NCBI GenBank assembly: GCA_028281535.1
Contig: JANQJS010000055.1
Coordinates: forward strand, 35,741 to 99,740
Direction: 5' to 3'
Source of the DNA: Sedimentisphaerales bacterium
Lineage (GTDB): Bacteria > Planctomycetota > Phycisphaerae > Sedimentisphaerales > SM23-30
Length of the DNA stretch: 64,000 nt
How positions within the stretch are numbered: position 1 is the stretch's first letter; the number at the start of each line of letters is the position of its first letter. The notes beneath the pieces were generated by a model that was not told where the DNA came from, did no database searches, and saw only the letters and a list, made by a program, of their open reading frames with translations. Shown here piece by piece: positions 44,909 to 53,547 of this stretch. The translations under genes were made by a program, and so were the position numbers.

Positions 44909-46141
44909 ATGACTTTGGAATTTAAACAAACGCAATTAGATAATGGGTTAACGATTATTGCTGAAGTGATGCCGGCGGCTAAGTCAATGGCGATGGGCTT
45001 TTTTGTCCGGACCGGATCGCGAGATGAAACGCCAGAAGTATCAGGTGTCAGTCATTTTCTGGAACATATGATGTTTAAAGGGACGGATAAACGTACCGTT
45101 TGGGATGTTAATTTAGAATTCGATCGTATGGGGGCGCAGTATAATGCGTTTACCTCGGAAGAAAATACCGTTTACTATGCTGCGGTGTTGCCAGAGTTTC
45201 AAAGTCAGATTTTGGATTTGTGGGCTGATTTAATGAGGCCCGCTCTTCGTCAGGAAGATTTTGATACGGAAAAAGGTGTCATCTGTGAAGAGATTGCGAT
45301 GTATCAGGATATGCCGCACTTTGATGTGCTGGATCGTTGCCGCAAGTTGCATTTTGCTGATCATGGTTGTGGCAATTCGGTATTAGGTACGGTCGAAAGT
45401 ATTCAAGCGATGCAGCGTGATCAGATGCATGAGTACTTTTCCCGTCGTTATTCGCCAGATAATATTGTCTTGAGTTGTGCTGGAAAATTGGATTGGGATG
45501 CCTTGGTCGCTCAGGCCAATGAATTGTGTGGTCATTGGGAACCATCTAATGCTGAACGTTCGTTGGTAGATTTTCCAGGTACAGCCGTTCAAGAAGTCTT
45601 TCAAAATGATAAAGTCACACGTGAACATGTTTGTTTGATTGCCGCAGCACCTTCAGCGCAAAGTCCGATGCGTTATGCCGCGAGTTTACTAGCGAATGTG
45701 ATTGGTGATGATACCGGTTCGAGATTGTATTGGGCACTGGTCGATTCAGCGCTGGCCGATTCAGCCGATTTAGAATATGAACCACTTGATGGGACAGGTG
45801 CTTTTTACGCTTATGTCTCCTGTGATCCAGATCAAACCTCCAAGGTTTTAGGGATTGTCTCAGAGTGTCTGGCAAAAGTTAGACAAGAGGGCATCACTGA
45901 AAAAGAATTGCAAGCAGCAAAAAATAAAATATCTTCATCGGTCACCTTGCAAGGCGAATTGCCCATGGGCCGATTAGTACCCTTAGGTTTCGGTTGGACC
46001 TATCGCAAAGAATATCGCCCACTGGCAGATGAGTTGGTCGCACTCAATGCCGTCACCCTGGATGAGATAAACGAATTGCTCAAACAATACCCATTAGAAA
46101 ACATCACGCGATTGGGTTTAGGACCAATCGCCTCGATTTAA
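44909..46141 (+). CDS. M16-family zinc peptidase (catalytic subunit)
   Basis: 410 residues. The catalytic motif HFLEH (HxxEH) is present in SGVSHFLEHMMFKGT, with the downstream Glu in TEKGVICEEIAMYQDMP. The second lobe (GDDTGSRLYWALVDSALA) lacks the usual R-x-K-x-x-x-Y pattern, which complements the preceding subunit. Such pairs degrade peptides or process precursors in the periplasm or cytoplasm; no signal peptide is visible. The ATG at 44909 is almost touching AAAAGGA, so the in-frame TTG six bases later may be the true start. Confidence 0.92.
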   Translation: MTLEFKQTQLDNGLTIIAEVMPAAKSMAMGFFVRTGSRDETPEVSGVSHFLEHMMFKGTDKRTVWDVNLEFDRMGAQYNAFTSEENTVYYAAVLPEFQSQILDLWADLMRPALRQEDFDTEKGVICEEIAMYQDMPHFDVLDRCRKLHFADHGCGNSVLGTVESIQAMQRDQMHEYFSRRYSPDNIVLSCAGKLDWDALVAQANELCGHWEPSNAERSLVDFPGTAVQEVFQNDKVTREHVCLIAAAPSAQSPMRYAASLLANVIGDDTGSRLYWALVDSALADSADLEYEPLDGTGAFYAYVSCDPDQTSKVLGIVSECLAKVRQEGITEKELQAAKNKISSSVTLQGELPMGRLVPLGFGWTYRKEYRPLADELVALNAVTLDEINELLKQYPLENITRLGLGPIASI

Positions 46142-46156
46142 TTAAAAAACGCTCGA

Positions 46157-46183
46157 TGCCATGCCCACGCTAGCGTGGGCATG
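46157..46183. repeat. Palindromic repeat element, copy 1
   Basis: CATGCCCACGCTAGCGTGGGCATG (24 bp at 46160-46183) is a perfect palindrome between genes, preceded by TGC. A near-copy, TGCCATGCCCATGCTAGCG followed by GGGCAT, occurs at 52296-52320. Both lie just after gene ends and look like a dispersed REP-type element that may also act as a transcript end. Confidence 0.65.
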
Positions 46184-46257
46184 CGGTCAAGATTGAATAG
46201 TTAATAACTACATGCTTACACCAGCTTAAGCATGAAGACATGCAATGGGAATTAATT

Positions 46258-46611
46258 ATGAATCCAAAGATTAATTTAGTTGTTATTCGGGCTGAGGATA
46301 TTGATAAACTAGCTTCTTTTTACGAGTTGTTTGGAATCGAATTTGAAAAGCATTCGCATGGAAAAGGTCCAGAGCATTATGCCGCAGAATTAGGTGATTT
46401 AGTTTTTGAAATATATCCTAAATCTAATGAACAACAAACTACAATTGATACTCGAATTGGTTTTGCTGTTGCGGATATAGAAGGTCTGGTAAAAACACTC
46501 GTTGATTATGGTGCAATTCTAAAGTCTGAACCCAAAGAATCTCCTTGGGGTAAGCGTGCAGTCATTCAAGATTTAGAGGGACATAAGGTGGAGTTGTTAG
46601 AGCAGGTGTAA
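46258..46611 (+). CDS. VOC (glyoxalase/bleomycin-resistance) family protein
   Basis: About 117 residues. The beta-alpha-beta-beta-beta units of the vicinal-oxygen-chelate fold are visible: INLVVIRAEDIDKLASFYELFGIEFEKHSHGKGPEHYAAELGDLVFEIYP and IGFAVADIEGLVKTLVDYGAILKSEPKESPWGKRAVIQDLEGHKVELLE. Metal-ligand positions could include H in KGPEHYA and Glu in VELLE. Function is unknown. The ATG at 46258 starts the domain cleanly; the frame begins at 46240. It lies four bases before the next gene. Confidence 0.8.
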   Translation: MNPKINLVVIRAEDIDKLASFYELFGIEFEKHSHGKGPEHYAAELGDLVFEIYPKSNEQQTTIDTRIGFAVADIEGLVKTLVDYGAILKSEPKESPWGKRAVIQDLEGHKVELLEQV

Positions 46612-46615
46612 TTAT

Positions 46616-47443
46616 ATGAGTCGAGAGAAATACTTACTTGAGATTGATCCTTATATAACTTTTTACAATGAAGTTAAACAATCTTCATTACAATCTGTAG
46701 GGTATTCATGTGTTGGAGAGAAAATACTAATAAACAACAAGAATATTGTTTCTTCTATTCTATTGTCGATTAAAAATTATTTAAAAAAGAAAATTTATTT
46801 AATAGAAAAATGTCCATCTTGTTCTTGTGATATGTTTATAGATGCAAATCTTTGGCGTATGACGGGAGCTGGTTTGATTTGTGATGACTGCGTAGGAGTG
46901 AATGCTGGGAATATTGTAGCAGATGATAATCATGAAATAATATCCATGAGTATTGATTATCAATTAGATCTCCCTGACAGGTTGAAATATTCTGATTCAG
47001 ATGATAATCAAGAGATCAATGATGACATTAAATGGATCGATATGAAACTAAAAATGGATCCAAGAAACCCATGGTTGTACCTTCACAAGGCAATACTGTT
47101 AGTTGAAACAATTGGAAAAAATCGATTGGTAGACCATAATGCTGGTGGGGAAATATATCAGAATCTTGATAAAGCGGTAGAACTCGATCCCGCAAATCAT
47201 TTATTATATGCTTGGAGAGCTTTAAATAAAAATGGTTATTTTGATGATGAGATAATTATTCAAGATTGGCTTAAAGTTTTAGAATTAAATGATGATCATG
47301 AAGAACCTTACGCGCGGCTTATTGACTTGTACCTTATGGGTAATGACGATAATAAAGCTAAGGAATATTATTTTAAAGCAAAAAAACGTTTCCCAAATAG
47401 TGAGCTTTTTATGTTATATGATTATTTAGGAGAGAAAGACTAG
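46616..47443 (+). CDS. Unknown protein with zinc-ribbon-like and TPR-like parts
   Basis: 275 residues, not recognised. A CPSCSC...CDDC pair at about 65-92 resembles a zinc ribbon. From about 135 to the end the sequence fits helical repeats of the TPR type (PRNPWLYLHKAILLVE, KAVELDPANHLLYAWRALNKNG, LKVLELNDDHEEPYARLIDLYLMG, AKEYYFKAKKRFPNSELF). It is AT-richer than most genes here, which may mean recent acquisition. It follows the VOC gene by four bases. Confidence 0.65.
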   Translation: MSREKYLLEIDPYITFYNEVKQSSLQSVGYSCVGEKILINNKNIVSSILLSIKNYLKKKIYLIEKCPSCSCDMFIDANLWRMTGAGLICDDCVGVNAGNIVADDNHEIISMSIDYQLDLPDRLKYSDSDDNQEINDDIKWIDMKLKMDPRNPWLYLHKAILLVETIGKNRLVDHNAGGEIYQNLDKAVELDPANHLLYAWRALNKNGYFDDEIIIQDWLKVLELNDDHEEPYARLIDLYLMGNDDNKAKEYYFKAKKRFPNSELFMLYDYLGEKD

Positions 47444-47518
47444 TTTGGTAGGGGATTAGTATAATATGAAGTTGAGTGTAATGTTATAATGATTAGTTAT
47501 ATTAATTCTTTAGGTTAA

Positions 47519-47872
47519 GTGAAACCTGAACAGCTGGAAGGGTTTTTTCTTGGTTGGAATAAAGCACCATCGGTTGAGAAACATTATACGATTTTGAAGA
47601 ATAGTTATCGTATTTGGTTGGCGATGGATGAACAGCGTTGTGTGGGATTTATTAATGCGATATCTGATGAGGTCTTTTATTCCTTTATCCCTCTGTTGGA
47701 AGTGTTGCCTGAATATCAAAGTCAAGGGATTGGTAGTGAGTTGTTATTACGAATGATTGATAGCTTGGATGGTATGTATGCCATTGACTTGATTTGCGAT
47801 GGAAATTTGTATGAGTTTTATTCTTCTAAAAACTTTCATCGTTGTGTTGGAATGGTGAAGCGGAATTATTAG
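47519..47872 (+). CDS. GNAT-family N-acetyltransferase
   Basis: 117 residues. The acetyl-CoA motif A is clear: LEVLPEYQSQGIGSELLLRMID (Q/RxxGxG/A). It is preceded by IWLAMDEQRCVGFINAISDE and followed by LICDGNLYEFYSSKNFHRCVGMVKRNY, the typical C-terminal part. Substrate unknown. The start is probably GTG at 47519; no good ribosome-binding site is visible, so the start is uncertain. Confidence 0.8.
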   Translation: MKPEQLEGFFLGWNKAPSVEKHYTILKNSYRIWLAMDEQRCVGFINAISDEVFYSFIPLLEVLPEYQSQGIGSELLLRMIDSLDGMYAIDLICDGNLYEFYSSKNFHRCVGMVKRNY

Positions 47873-48300
47873 TCGAATTAGTAAGGGGGTTGGTAATGTT
47901 AAATTCTGGGTAGCAGTCTCAGTTCACCGTAGGTGAAATGGGGATAGCGAATGGGGTAAAACGAACGAATATTAAAAGCACCATCCCCATCTCATCTTTG
48001 ATGAGCTGAGGCTGCCACACGGTGTTTAGTAATTGTTGGGGAAGAGGGTAACGCAACGCGATTGGGGAATTTTTCTGTTTGTTTTGTACTTTGTAGCGGT
48101 TGAATTAGATGGTGAGATGTGGTTGAGTTGCTTTTCGTCCGATAACTTGTAGGTACTCATGACTTTTGTTTACAAATGCCGATAGTAGATAAGTTTAAGT
48201 CTCAATCTCGTTGAGAATGTGGGAGTTAATGCAATATCTCTCTGTGCAGAGAGAGTTCATACTATATGAGTCATGATACAATAAGGTAAGAAACCGATAG
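47873..48300. other. 428-bp intergenic region holding a structured repeat
   Basis: No ORF. It holds the nested inverted repeat at 47909-48016 and then AT-rich sequence up to the MBOAT gene. No confident promoter was identified. Confidence 0.6.
47909..48016. repeat. Nested inverted repeat element (REP/BIME- or MITE-like)
   Basis: The left arm (47909-47945, GGTAGCAGTCTCAGTTCACC then GTAGGTGAAATGGGGAT) and the right arm (47983-48016) are near-perfect reverse complements, with one three-base insertion and a few transitions. Each arm also contains its own short hairpin: TTCACC-GTA-GGTGAA at 47923-47937 and CTCATC-TTT-GATGAG at 47991-48005. The differences between the arms are compensatory, so the fold is kept. 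About 37 bases separate the arms. Confidence 0.75.
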
Positions 48301-49716
48301 ATGTTATTTAATTCACTGGATTTTATTTTGTTCCTTGGGGCCTTTCTGGTTTTCTGGCCCTTGATGCGTCGGGAGAATAATCGCCGGTGGATTTTTTTGG
48401 TTTGTGCATCCTTTGTCTTTTATGGCTGGTGGGATTGGCGGTTTCTCTTTCTAATCGTCTTTAGTGGCTTGCTTGATTTTTACTGCGGGTTGGGCATGGA
48501 GCGATTCAGTCGGTGGCGGAAGACTTTCCTCATCTTATCGATTATTGGTAACCTAGGAACGCTGGGGATTTTTAAATATCTCGATTTTGGGATTGGCAAT
48601 GTCAATGCCTTGATGAGTTTCTTTGGAATTGATGTTAATTTGCCAGCTGCAGGATTGATGCTGCCGATTGGGATTAGCTTTTATACCTTTCAGTCGATGA
48701 GCTATACCATTGATATTTATCGTGGTTCGCTCAAGCCGACACGCAATGTGGCACACTTTTTTGCTTATCTGGCGATGTTTCCTCAATTGGTTGCCGGTCC
48801 GATTGTGCGAGCCAAAGATTTGCTACCTCAATTAATGTCTGCGAGCCCAACAACTGAAAAACAGCGATGGGAAGGATTTCGTCTGATCATTCATGGCTTT
48901 TTCAAAAAAGTTGTGATTGCAGATAACCTGGCACCGATTGTCGCTATGGCATTCAATGCGGAAACGCCAGCGGCATCAAGTATCTATTGGTGGTGCATCA
49001 TGATGATGTTTTCCTTCCAGATTTATTGCGACTTTAGTGGCTATAGTGACATTGCTCGCGGGCTGGCCAATTGGATGGGCTATGAGTTTCCAGTGAATTT
49101 TAATCATCCTTATATTTCAAAAAGTTTCCAGGAATTCTGGACGCGTTGGCATATTTCGCTGTCGAGTTGGTTTCGTGATTATGTCTATATTCCGTTAGGT
49201 GGTTCACGCAAAGGCAAAGCCTCTACTCATATGAATATTTGGGTAACGATGTTATTGTCTGGTTTTTGGCATGGAGCTGCCTGGACATTTATTGCCTGGG
49301 GGGCGTTGCACGCAGCGATGTTATCGCTTGAAAAGGTTTCCAATTGGCCCAAGCGAATACTGTCACTGCCAGGCGGTAAAGTTCTGGCGGTTTTATTCGT
49401 TTATGCTTTGGTGTTGATTGGGTGGGTGTTCTTCAGGGCGCAATCTTTTTCACAAGCCGGCGAAGTACTCACGATTATGTTTAGCTTTCAAAGTGTAGAT
49501 GGCAATATCATTAAAGAGTTAGTTAGTTACAAGTGTGTTGCTATATTGTTGATTATGATTTGTCGCGAAATCTATTGCGGGCTAGGAGTCGATGTGACAG
49601 ATCTGATTGATCGTCATACTGGCAGGGTATATCAGCCTGCTTTAACGGGGATGGTACTTATTTTGTGTATCTACTTACGTGGCCCAGGTAGTGAATTTAT
49701 CTATTTTCAGTTTTAA
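48301..49716 (+). CDS. MBOAT-family O-acyltransferase (AlgI/DltB-like)
   Basis: 471 residues, about eleven membrane helices. Family hallmarks: FNSLDFILFLGAFLVFW, FPQLVAGPIVRAKDLLPQL, FQIYCDFSGYSDIARGLANWMGYEFPVNFNHPY, FWTRWHISLSSWFRDYVYIPLGGSRKG and the catalytic His in LLSGFWHGAAWTFIAWG. AlgI-type proteins move acetyl (or other acyl) groups across the inner membrane for polysaccharide modification. Two SGNH-fold proteins follow, the expected periplasmic partners, so this is a polymer O-acetylation operon; the polymer is unknown. Confidence 0.95.
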   Translation: MLFNSLDFILFLGAFLVFWPLMRRENNRRWIFLVCASFVFYGWWDWRFLFLIVFSGLLDFYCGLGMERFSRWRKTFLILSIIGNLGTLGIFKYLDFGIGNVNALMSFFGIDVNLPAAGLMLPIGISFYTFQSMSYTIDIYRGSLKPTRNVAHFFAYLAMFPQLVAGPIVRAKDLLPQLMSASPTTEKQRWEGFRLIIHGFFKKVVIADNLAPIVAMAFNAETPAASSIYWWCIMMMFSFQIYCDFSGYSDIARGLANWMGYEFPVNFNHPYISKSFQEFWTRWHISLSSWFRDYVYIPLGGSRKGKASTHMNIWVTMLLSGFWHGAAWTFIAWGALHAAMLSLEKVSNWPKRILSLPGGKVLAVLFVYALVLIGWVFFRAQSFSQAGEVLTIMFSFQSVDGNIIKELVSYKCVAILLIMICREIYCGLGVDVTDLIDRHTGRVYQPALTGMVLILCIYLRGPGSEFIYFQF

Positions 49717-49719
49717 TTT

Positions 49720-50694
49720 ATGATGAAACCATTAGAAGAAATAGTAAAACCATCGCTGTTAAAACGATTGCTAAAAGAACGCATGGCAATTAGCTTATTC
49801 GTAGCAGCCCTCTTATTTATCCAAGTCGGACTTTTTCGCACAGATATTGTCGGGATGAATAAGCATGACTATGCGATAGGCAAGATGAAATGGAAAGCGT
49901 GTGCGGATATGGTTTTCGCCGGCGATAGTCGGGTGCAGGAATGTTTATCCCCAGAAGCAATGACCGCATTTTTTCCAGATCGTCAATTGCGCAATTATGC
50001 TTTTTATGGCACGAGTTATCATCCAAAATATTATGATGCAATCGAAAGTGTTCTCGATCCAGAGAGTAAACATCCAGCGGTTTTACTGGGAATTACTCCC
50101 AATTCGTTGACACCACGAAATTTTAAAATTAATGGTTTAAAAATGGAAATGGATAAATATGAATCGTTAACGCCAGCGGTCAAGCATATTGGTGTGCCGA
50201 CGAGTTTATTACCAATGACGCCCAGTGTTTTTCTTCAGAATTTGGTTGGCAAGGATGCTTCCGAATATTATCGCCAGGTTCATGCTGATGGGTGGGTCAG
50301 TGTTGTTAAGCCGATTGTACCGACCTATTCATTGGATGAGTATCGCCGAGCTTTTACGGACAATTATTATGATGATGATATTGTTGAGGCTCTTCTTACT
50401 CGTGTGAAAACATGGACCCGGAAGGGGATTGCTGTTTATGGGTTTCGTCCGCCAACCACACCGGCAATGGTCGAATTGGAAAGCAAAATGAGTGGATTTG
50501 AAGAAGAACATTTTCGACAATTATTTGAAACTGCAGGAGGGAAATGGATTGAGGTCGATCCGTTTGGTTATCTTTCCTACGATGGTAGTCATTTACATCG
50601 TGATGGTGCTATCGAATTTTCAAAAGACATTGCCCAGAAGATTACCGAATGGGAAGTCGCTACCATTTCAGGGAACACACCTGAAAATTTTTAA
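49720..50694 (+). CDS. Membrane-anchored SGNH-fold protein, partner of MBOAT (AlgJ/DltD-like)
   Basis: 324 residues. One membrane helix at about 24-42 (MAISLFVAALLFIQVGLF) places the rest outside the inner membrane. SGNH-like blocks are recognisable: FAGDSRVQECLSPEAM (block I, Ser in GDS) and YDGSHLHRDGAIEFS (DxxH block V). The layout matches the accessory transferases that accompany MBOAT proteins and receive the acyl group. It lies three bases after the MBOAT gene. Confidence 0.78.
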   Translation: MMKPLEEIVKPSLLKRLLKERMAISLFVAALLFIQVGLFRTDIVGMNKHDYAIGKMKWKACADMVFAGDSRVQECLSPEAMTAFFPDRQLRNYAFYGTSYHPKYYDAIESVLDPESKHPAVLLGITPNSLTPRNFKINGLKMEMDKYESLTPAVKHIGVPTSLLPMTPSVFLQNLVGKDASEYYRQVHADGWVSVVKPIVPTYSLDEYRRAFTDNYYDDDIVEALLTRVKTWTRKGIAVYGFRPPTTPAMVELESKMSGFEEEHFRQLFETAGGKWIEVDPFGYLSYDGSHLHRDGAIEFSKDIAQKITEWEVATISGNTPENF

Positions 50695-50716
50695 TTATAT
50701 AGAATAAATACGAGAG

Positions 50717-51421
50717 ATGTTTATGGATACTAAATTATGGGTATCATTTGGTTTGGTCGTTGTCTGTTTAGGGTTTTCTGCAATTGTTGCAAATGATTCT
50801 GAGGAATCCTCAGATGAGCATCCTTGGGAAGAAGATATCCAAACATTTGAATATATGGATGAGCGAAATAGTACGCCTAAGCAAGCCGTTTTATTTGTAG
50901 GAAGTTCTAGTATTCGGATGATGAAAACCGCGATCTATTTTCCCGAATTACCCGTGATCAATCGAGGTTTTGGGGGATCGATGATGAAGGATTTAATATA
51001 TTATTTAGATCGTATTATTATTCCATATCAACCCAAAGTGATTGTGCTTTATTGTGGTGCAAATGATCTACTCGAAGGTGAGATGGCGCCTAAAGAGGTG
51101 TTTGAGCATTTTGTTACTTTTGTTGATGAACTTGAAAAAAGATTGCCAAAAACATCCATTGTCTTTTTGTCAAATCGAATATGGCCCGATGAGTGGGATG
51201 AATGGCATATGGTTATAGAGAAATACAACCGTTTGGTAAAAGAATATTCTCGCAACAAAGATCTACTCTATTATGTGGATGTTGAAACAGGTATGTTAAA
51301 TAGAGAGGGAAAGCCGGATCCGTCAGATTATATGGAAGATAGGATTCATTTAAATGACAGAGGATATGACAAGTGGATTGAATTGTTTAAGCCTGTCGTG
51401 AAAAAAGTATATCATCAATAA
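50717..51421 (+). CDS. Secreted SGNH/GDSL esterase-type hydrolase
   Basis: 234 residues with a signal peptide (about 1-25). All SGNH blocks are present: VLFVGSSSIRMM (Ser), VINRGFGGSMMKDL (Gly), VLYCGANDLLEG (Asn) and DRIHLNDRGYDKW (Asp-x-x-His). Enzymes of this group remove acetyl or other acyl groups from glycans. Cotranscription with the MBOAT and its partner (22-base gap) suggests work on the same polymer, either as deacetylase or as second transferase. Confidence 0.87.
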   Translation: MFMDTKLWVSFGLVVVCLGFSAIVANDSEESSDEHPWEEDIQTFEYMDERNSTPKQAVLFVGSSSIRMMKTAIYFPELPVINRGFGGSMMKDLIYYLDRIIIPYQPKVIVLYCGANDLLEGEMAPKEVFEHFVTFVDELEKRLPKTSIVFLSNRIWPDEWDEWHMVIEKYNRLVKEYSRNKDLLYYVDVETGMLNREGKPDPSDYMEDRIHLNDRGYDKWIELFKPVVKKVYHQ

Positions 51422-51444
51422 AATAACGGGATCGAAAAATATAT

Positions 51445-52125
51445 TTATTCACACTGCCAGAGAAACTTTCCAATTTTTCCATCTTCTGAAATAAAGGCAT
51501 AGCCGATACCCGCATTACCAAAGTTGATATGGAAGGGCACGCGTGTCGAATCCAGTTCCAGAAGAAGTTTCCAATTGCCGGGTCCAGGAAATTCATCGTT
51601 CTCGATAAAAATAGGTGTGCCGCCGATTTTATTGCCATCAAGCTTTTCGGCATATTCGACCCATTTGACATTGGACCAAAGGATACGTTCTTTTTGTGGG
51701 GTATAATCAGGATCTGTTGAGGTTCTGGTTTTGATCGTGAATTCGCATGGTTGCAGTGCCGGTTGTTTACGGAACATTTTTTTGACTAGGCTATAAAGTA
51801 CCGGGCCTTGCTCCAATCCAACCACAGGCATGGTTACATTGCCTGGCTGTAAGATTACAGCATTTTCACCACCATCATGTTCCCATGTGCCATCGATATG
51901 TTCGTCACCTGCGGTAATAAATATGTAAGCCATTTTCGCTTCGGTCTCACCAAAAAGCAGTGGGTCTATGGCGATTTGACATATAAACCGCATCGGTCTT
52001 CCAGTGGATCGACTCAGAGGCCATTGAGGCTGCGTCAACCAGACTGGTTGGCCTCCAAATTTGGTCACCAGTTCGGTCACAGGCTCCTGAGCCTCAATAA
52101 ATTCAATTGAATGGCGTCTTGGCAT
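51445..52125 (-). CDS. DUF1963 (YwqG-like) protein
   Basis: 226 residues. The segments KFGGQPVWLTQPQWPLSRSTGRPMRFICQIAID and the C-terminal GNWKLLLELDSTRVPFHINFGNAGIGYAFISEDGKIGKFLWQC match the DUF1963/YwqG fold, whose function is unknown. No signal peptide. It converges on the SGNH gene with 23 bases between stops and stands alone. Confidence 0.72.
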   Translation of the reverse strand: MPRRHSIEFIEAQEPVTELVTKFGGQPVWLTQPQWPLSRSTGRPMRFICQIAIDPLLFGETEAKMAYIFITAGDEHIDGTWEHDGGENAVILQPGNVTMPVVGLEQGPVLYSLVKKMFRKQPALQPCEFTIKTRTSTDPDYTPQKERILWSNVKWVEYAEKLDGNKIGGTPIFIENDEFPGPGNWKLLLELDSTRVPFHINFGNAGIGYAFISEDGKIGKFLWQCE

Positions 52126-52295
52126 TGTGTGATACTATTTTTTTTGTTGGGGCGTGCCCAACTTCCGATACTGAACTCATGAAAATGAAATAATATATCA
52201 TAATTCTATCATTCCCATCTTCATTTGACAAGCAGGAATCGGGTAGGCAAAGTATCACGTGATTACTGGAATAAGCAGATAATTAAAACAGTCGG

Positions 52296-52320
52296 TGCCA
52301 TGCCCATGCTAGCGGGGCAT
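52296..52320. repeat. Palindromic repeat element, copy 2
   Basis: TGCCATGCCCATGCTAGCG then GGGCAT matches copy 1 (46157-46182) except for one transition and one deleted base, so the palindrome is imperfect here. Located between the DUF1963 and phaC genes. Confidence 0.6.
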
Positions 52321-52415
52321 ATTTAATTTTCACTGAATCCATACTCGAACATCCCTATATAAATATGGACATGGCATCCTGAGGTGATTGATATTTGATC
52401 TGTTCATTTATGATC

Positions 52416-53528
52416 TTACGCGTCACATCGTTTGGCCAGCCATTCGCAGGCTTTGGGCCAGAGTTCTTTATGGGTTCGGCTACCGACGGCCAGGCCGATG
52501 TGACCAGTTGGAAATCGTATGGATTCACGATCGGTGGAGCCGACCAGGTCGTTGAATCGTTCGCTTTGCGAAGCGGGGACCAGATCGTCTTTGCTGGCCA
52601 TCAGGTTCAAAATCGGACAGGTAATATTTTTTAAATGGACTGTTCGATCGCCAATTTTCATTTGATCGTTGACGAGTCGATTTTGCTGGTAAAGGTATTT
52701 GACATATTCGCGATAAATTTCACCAGGAACTGGAATGTTATCATTCAGCCAGGTTTCCATTGTCATGTATTCATCCACAAATTTATCATTACCCATATTT
52801 TCAATGAAGTTAATCGGCTTTTCTAGCAGATTAGCAACCGGTTTGAGCATTAAAAAGATGCTTTGTAAGAAGTGTGCCGGACAATTGCCATACGCATCGA
52901 CGAACGCATCAACATCAAAATTCTCTGCATCATTCCAGAGATTTAGAAGTCCTTCTCGCGTTTCAAAATCGATTCCCGCTGCAAGCAAAATCAGATTTTT
53001 AACTTTTTCCGGATAGAGTGCTGTGTACATCGATGTCATCGTACCACCCATGCAATAGCCTAGTATATTAATTTGCTCTGTGTTGGTGGCATCTTCGACG
53101 GCTTTTTGAATATCAACCAGATAGCCATCGACATAGGATTCAAAAGATAGGCGATTGTCGGATGGCGTCGGCACGCCCCAATCAACCAGATAAGTATCAA
53201 ATCCTGCATCGACGAAATGTTTGACCACACTTTTGTTGGGTAAGATATCGAGAATATATGGACGATTGACCAAGGCAAAGACAAAGACAAGCGGTGTTTT
53301 ATATTTGGGCGGTGAATCAGATTTGTAATGCAACACTTTCAAACGATCCTGACTGTAGATGACTTCAGAAGGGGTGGCACCTTTTTTTACTCGCTGTGCT
53401 TTATGTGCCAAAAAGGGCAATTGGCTCATTCGTTTCATCTGTGTCATAGATTCGGTCATGAGAGATTGTTGCGTATTGGACCAGTCTTGCCAGAATTGTG
53501 TGAATGTAGAAGAATCAAATGCTTGCAT
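52416..53528 (-). CDS. phaC: Polyhydroxyalkanoate synthase, class III-like PhaC
   Basis: 370 residues, the length of class III/IV PhaC (about 355) and far shorter than class I. The lipase-like box is INILGYCMGGT with catalytic C159; the other triad members are D314 (SKDDLVPAS) and H343 (FPTGHIGL). It polymerises (R)-3-hydroxybutyryl-CoA into PHB granules and in classes III/IV needs a second subunit; the gene 19 bases upstream encodes a suitable candidate. It is last in the minus-strand order thiolase, PhaE-like, PhaC. Confidence 0.95.
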   Translation of the reverse strand: MQAFDSSTFTQFWQDWSNTQQSLMTESMTQMKRMSQLPFLAHKAQRVKKGATPSEVIYSQDRLKVLHYKSDSPPKYKTPLVFVFALVNRPYILDILPNKSVVKHFVDAGFDTYLVDWGVPTPSDNRLSFESYVDGYLVDIQKAVEDATNTEQINILGYCMGGTMTSMYTALYPEKVKNLILLAAGIDFETREGLLNLWNDAENFDVDAFVDAYGNCPAHFLQSIFLMLKPVANLLEKPINFIENMGNDKFVDEYMTMETWLNDNIPVPGEIYREYVKYLYQQNRLVNDQMKIGDRTVHLKNITCPILNLMASKDDLVPASQSERFNDLVGSTDRESIRFPTGHIGLAVGSRTHKELWPKACEWLAKRCDA

Positions 53529-53547
53529 GATGAATCACCTTTAGTAA

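Noticed and set aside
47909..48016. CRISPR-like repeat
   Set aside because: Only two arms in inverted orientation, not a series of direct repeats with unique spacers.
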